NCBI GenBank assembly: GCA_944323655.1
Contig: CALUTL010000019.1
Coordinates: 1 to 32,375, forward strand
Reading direction: 5' to 3'
Length of the DNA stretch: 32,375 bases
DNA from: Candidatus Gastranaerophilales bacterium
GTDB lineage: Bacteria > Cyanobacteriota > Vampirovibrionia > Gastranaerophilales > Gastranaerophilaceae
Of this stretch, positions 32,218 through 32,375 are shown piece after piece; position 1 is the stretch's first letter; each line of letters begins with the position of its first letter. A program made the position numbers and the translations under genes. Under the pieces are notes generated by a model that ran no database searches, had not been told where the DNA came from, and was given only the letters and a program-made list of their open reading frames with translations.

Positions 32218-32305
32218 GGAGGAGTGCCAGAGCGGTTTATCGGAGCGGTCTTGAAAACCGTCGTACGTGACGAGCGTACCGTGGGTTCGAATCCCACCTC
32301 CTCCT
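32218..32305 (+). tRNA. tRNA-Ser (anticodon TGA)
   Basis: A class II tRNA. Acceptor GGAGGAG (32218-32224) pairs perfectly with CTCCTCC (32298-32304). The anticodon loop CTTGAAA gives anticodon TGA, reading UCA and related Ser codons. The long variable arm forms GTACG/CGTAC. The T arm is GTGGG-TTCGAAT-CCCAC. CCA is not encoded. Position 73 reads T (32305), where bacterial tRNA-Ser commonly has G. Confidence 0.97.
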
Positions 32306-32309
32306 AATA

Positions 32310-32346
32310 AAAACGGGCTAACTTTTGTTAGACCCGTTTTTATTTT
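32310..32346 (+). terminator. Rho-independent terminator after tRNA-Ser
   Basis: AAAACGGGCTAAC (32310-32322) pairs with GTTAG-A-CCCGTTTT around a TTTT loop, with one bulged A, followed by TTTTTATTTT. It ends the tRNA transcript. Confidence 0.9.
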
Positions 32347-32375
32347 GTGTGGTGTCGGTGTAATTAAACGACCAG

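Overview
The window is AT-rich, gene-dense bacterial chromosome with no phage, IS element, CRISPR array or other obvious accessory block. Its contents suggest a Gram-negative-type, non-photosynthetic relative of the cyanobacteria, of the Melainabacteria / Gastranaerophilales kind. The clues are a TolC-family outer-membrane protein, a lipoprotein, CtpA, Mini-RNase III, two tiny solo LuxR-type HTH proteins, an EF-hand protein and many small secreted proteins without known relatives. This taxonomic call is inference from gene content and base composition; no marker was aligned.

Layout. 1-1563 (+): the 3' end of bioB, a 54-residue LuxR-type HTH protein, ispF and a small secreted protein, closed by a bidirectional terminator. 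1633-4600 (-): aroK-aroB (overlapping) and ctpA. 4739-6343 (+): a XerC/D recombinase and a BioD-like P-loop protein with altered motifs. 6358-7960 (-): aroC and a secreted NTF2-like protein. 8134-9943 (+): two uncharacterised proteins. 9944-14209 (-): a small membrane protein coupled to a solo solute-binding lipoprotein, then the dnaG-rpoD operon. 14406-18668: a small unknown protein, a solo LuxR HTH, lepA, a TrmB-family regulator and a secreted protein. 18707-23805: a receiver-kinase hybrid, tdk, a GNAT protein and ribE-ribBA. 23927-28197: an RHH protein, a membrane-tethered alpha-crystallin-like protein, a lone receiver, ogt, a CpxP/Spy-like protein, mrnC, an EF-hand protein and two small unknowns. 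28278-32375: a TolC-family protein, a Cys-rich small protein, a small unknown, ffh and tRNA-Ser(UGA).

Together the genes cover isoprenoid (ispF), shikimate (aroK, aroB, aroC), biotin and riboflavin synthesis, replication and transcription initiation (dnaG, rpoD), translation and protein targeting (lepA, mrnC, ffh), DNA repair (ogt), thymidine salvage (tdk) and envelope functions.

The most interesting pattern is regulatory. At least eight genes, including lepA, aroK, the xer gene and mrnC, have a sigma-70-like -10 box 6-8 bases before the start codon and no Shine-Dalgarno sequence, so they probably make leaderless mRNAs. Other genes in the window have clear SD sequences, so two initiation modes appear to coexist. 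Other points worth checking are a 21-bp dyad shared by two intergenic regions, an orphan terminator-like hairpin at about 30 kb, the altered motifs of the BioD-like protein and a tRNA-Ser with U at the discriminator position.
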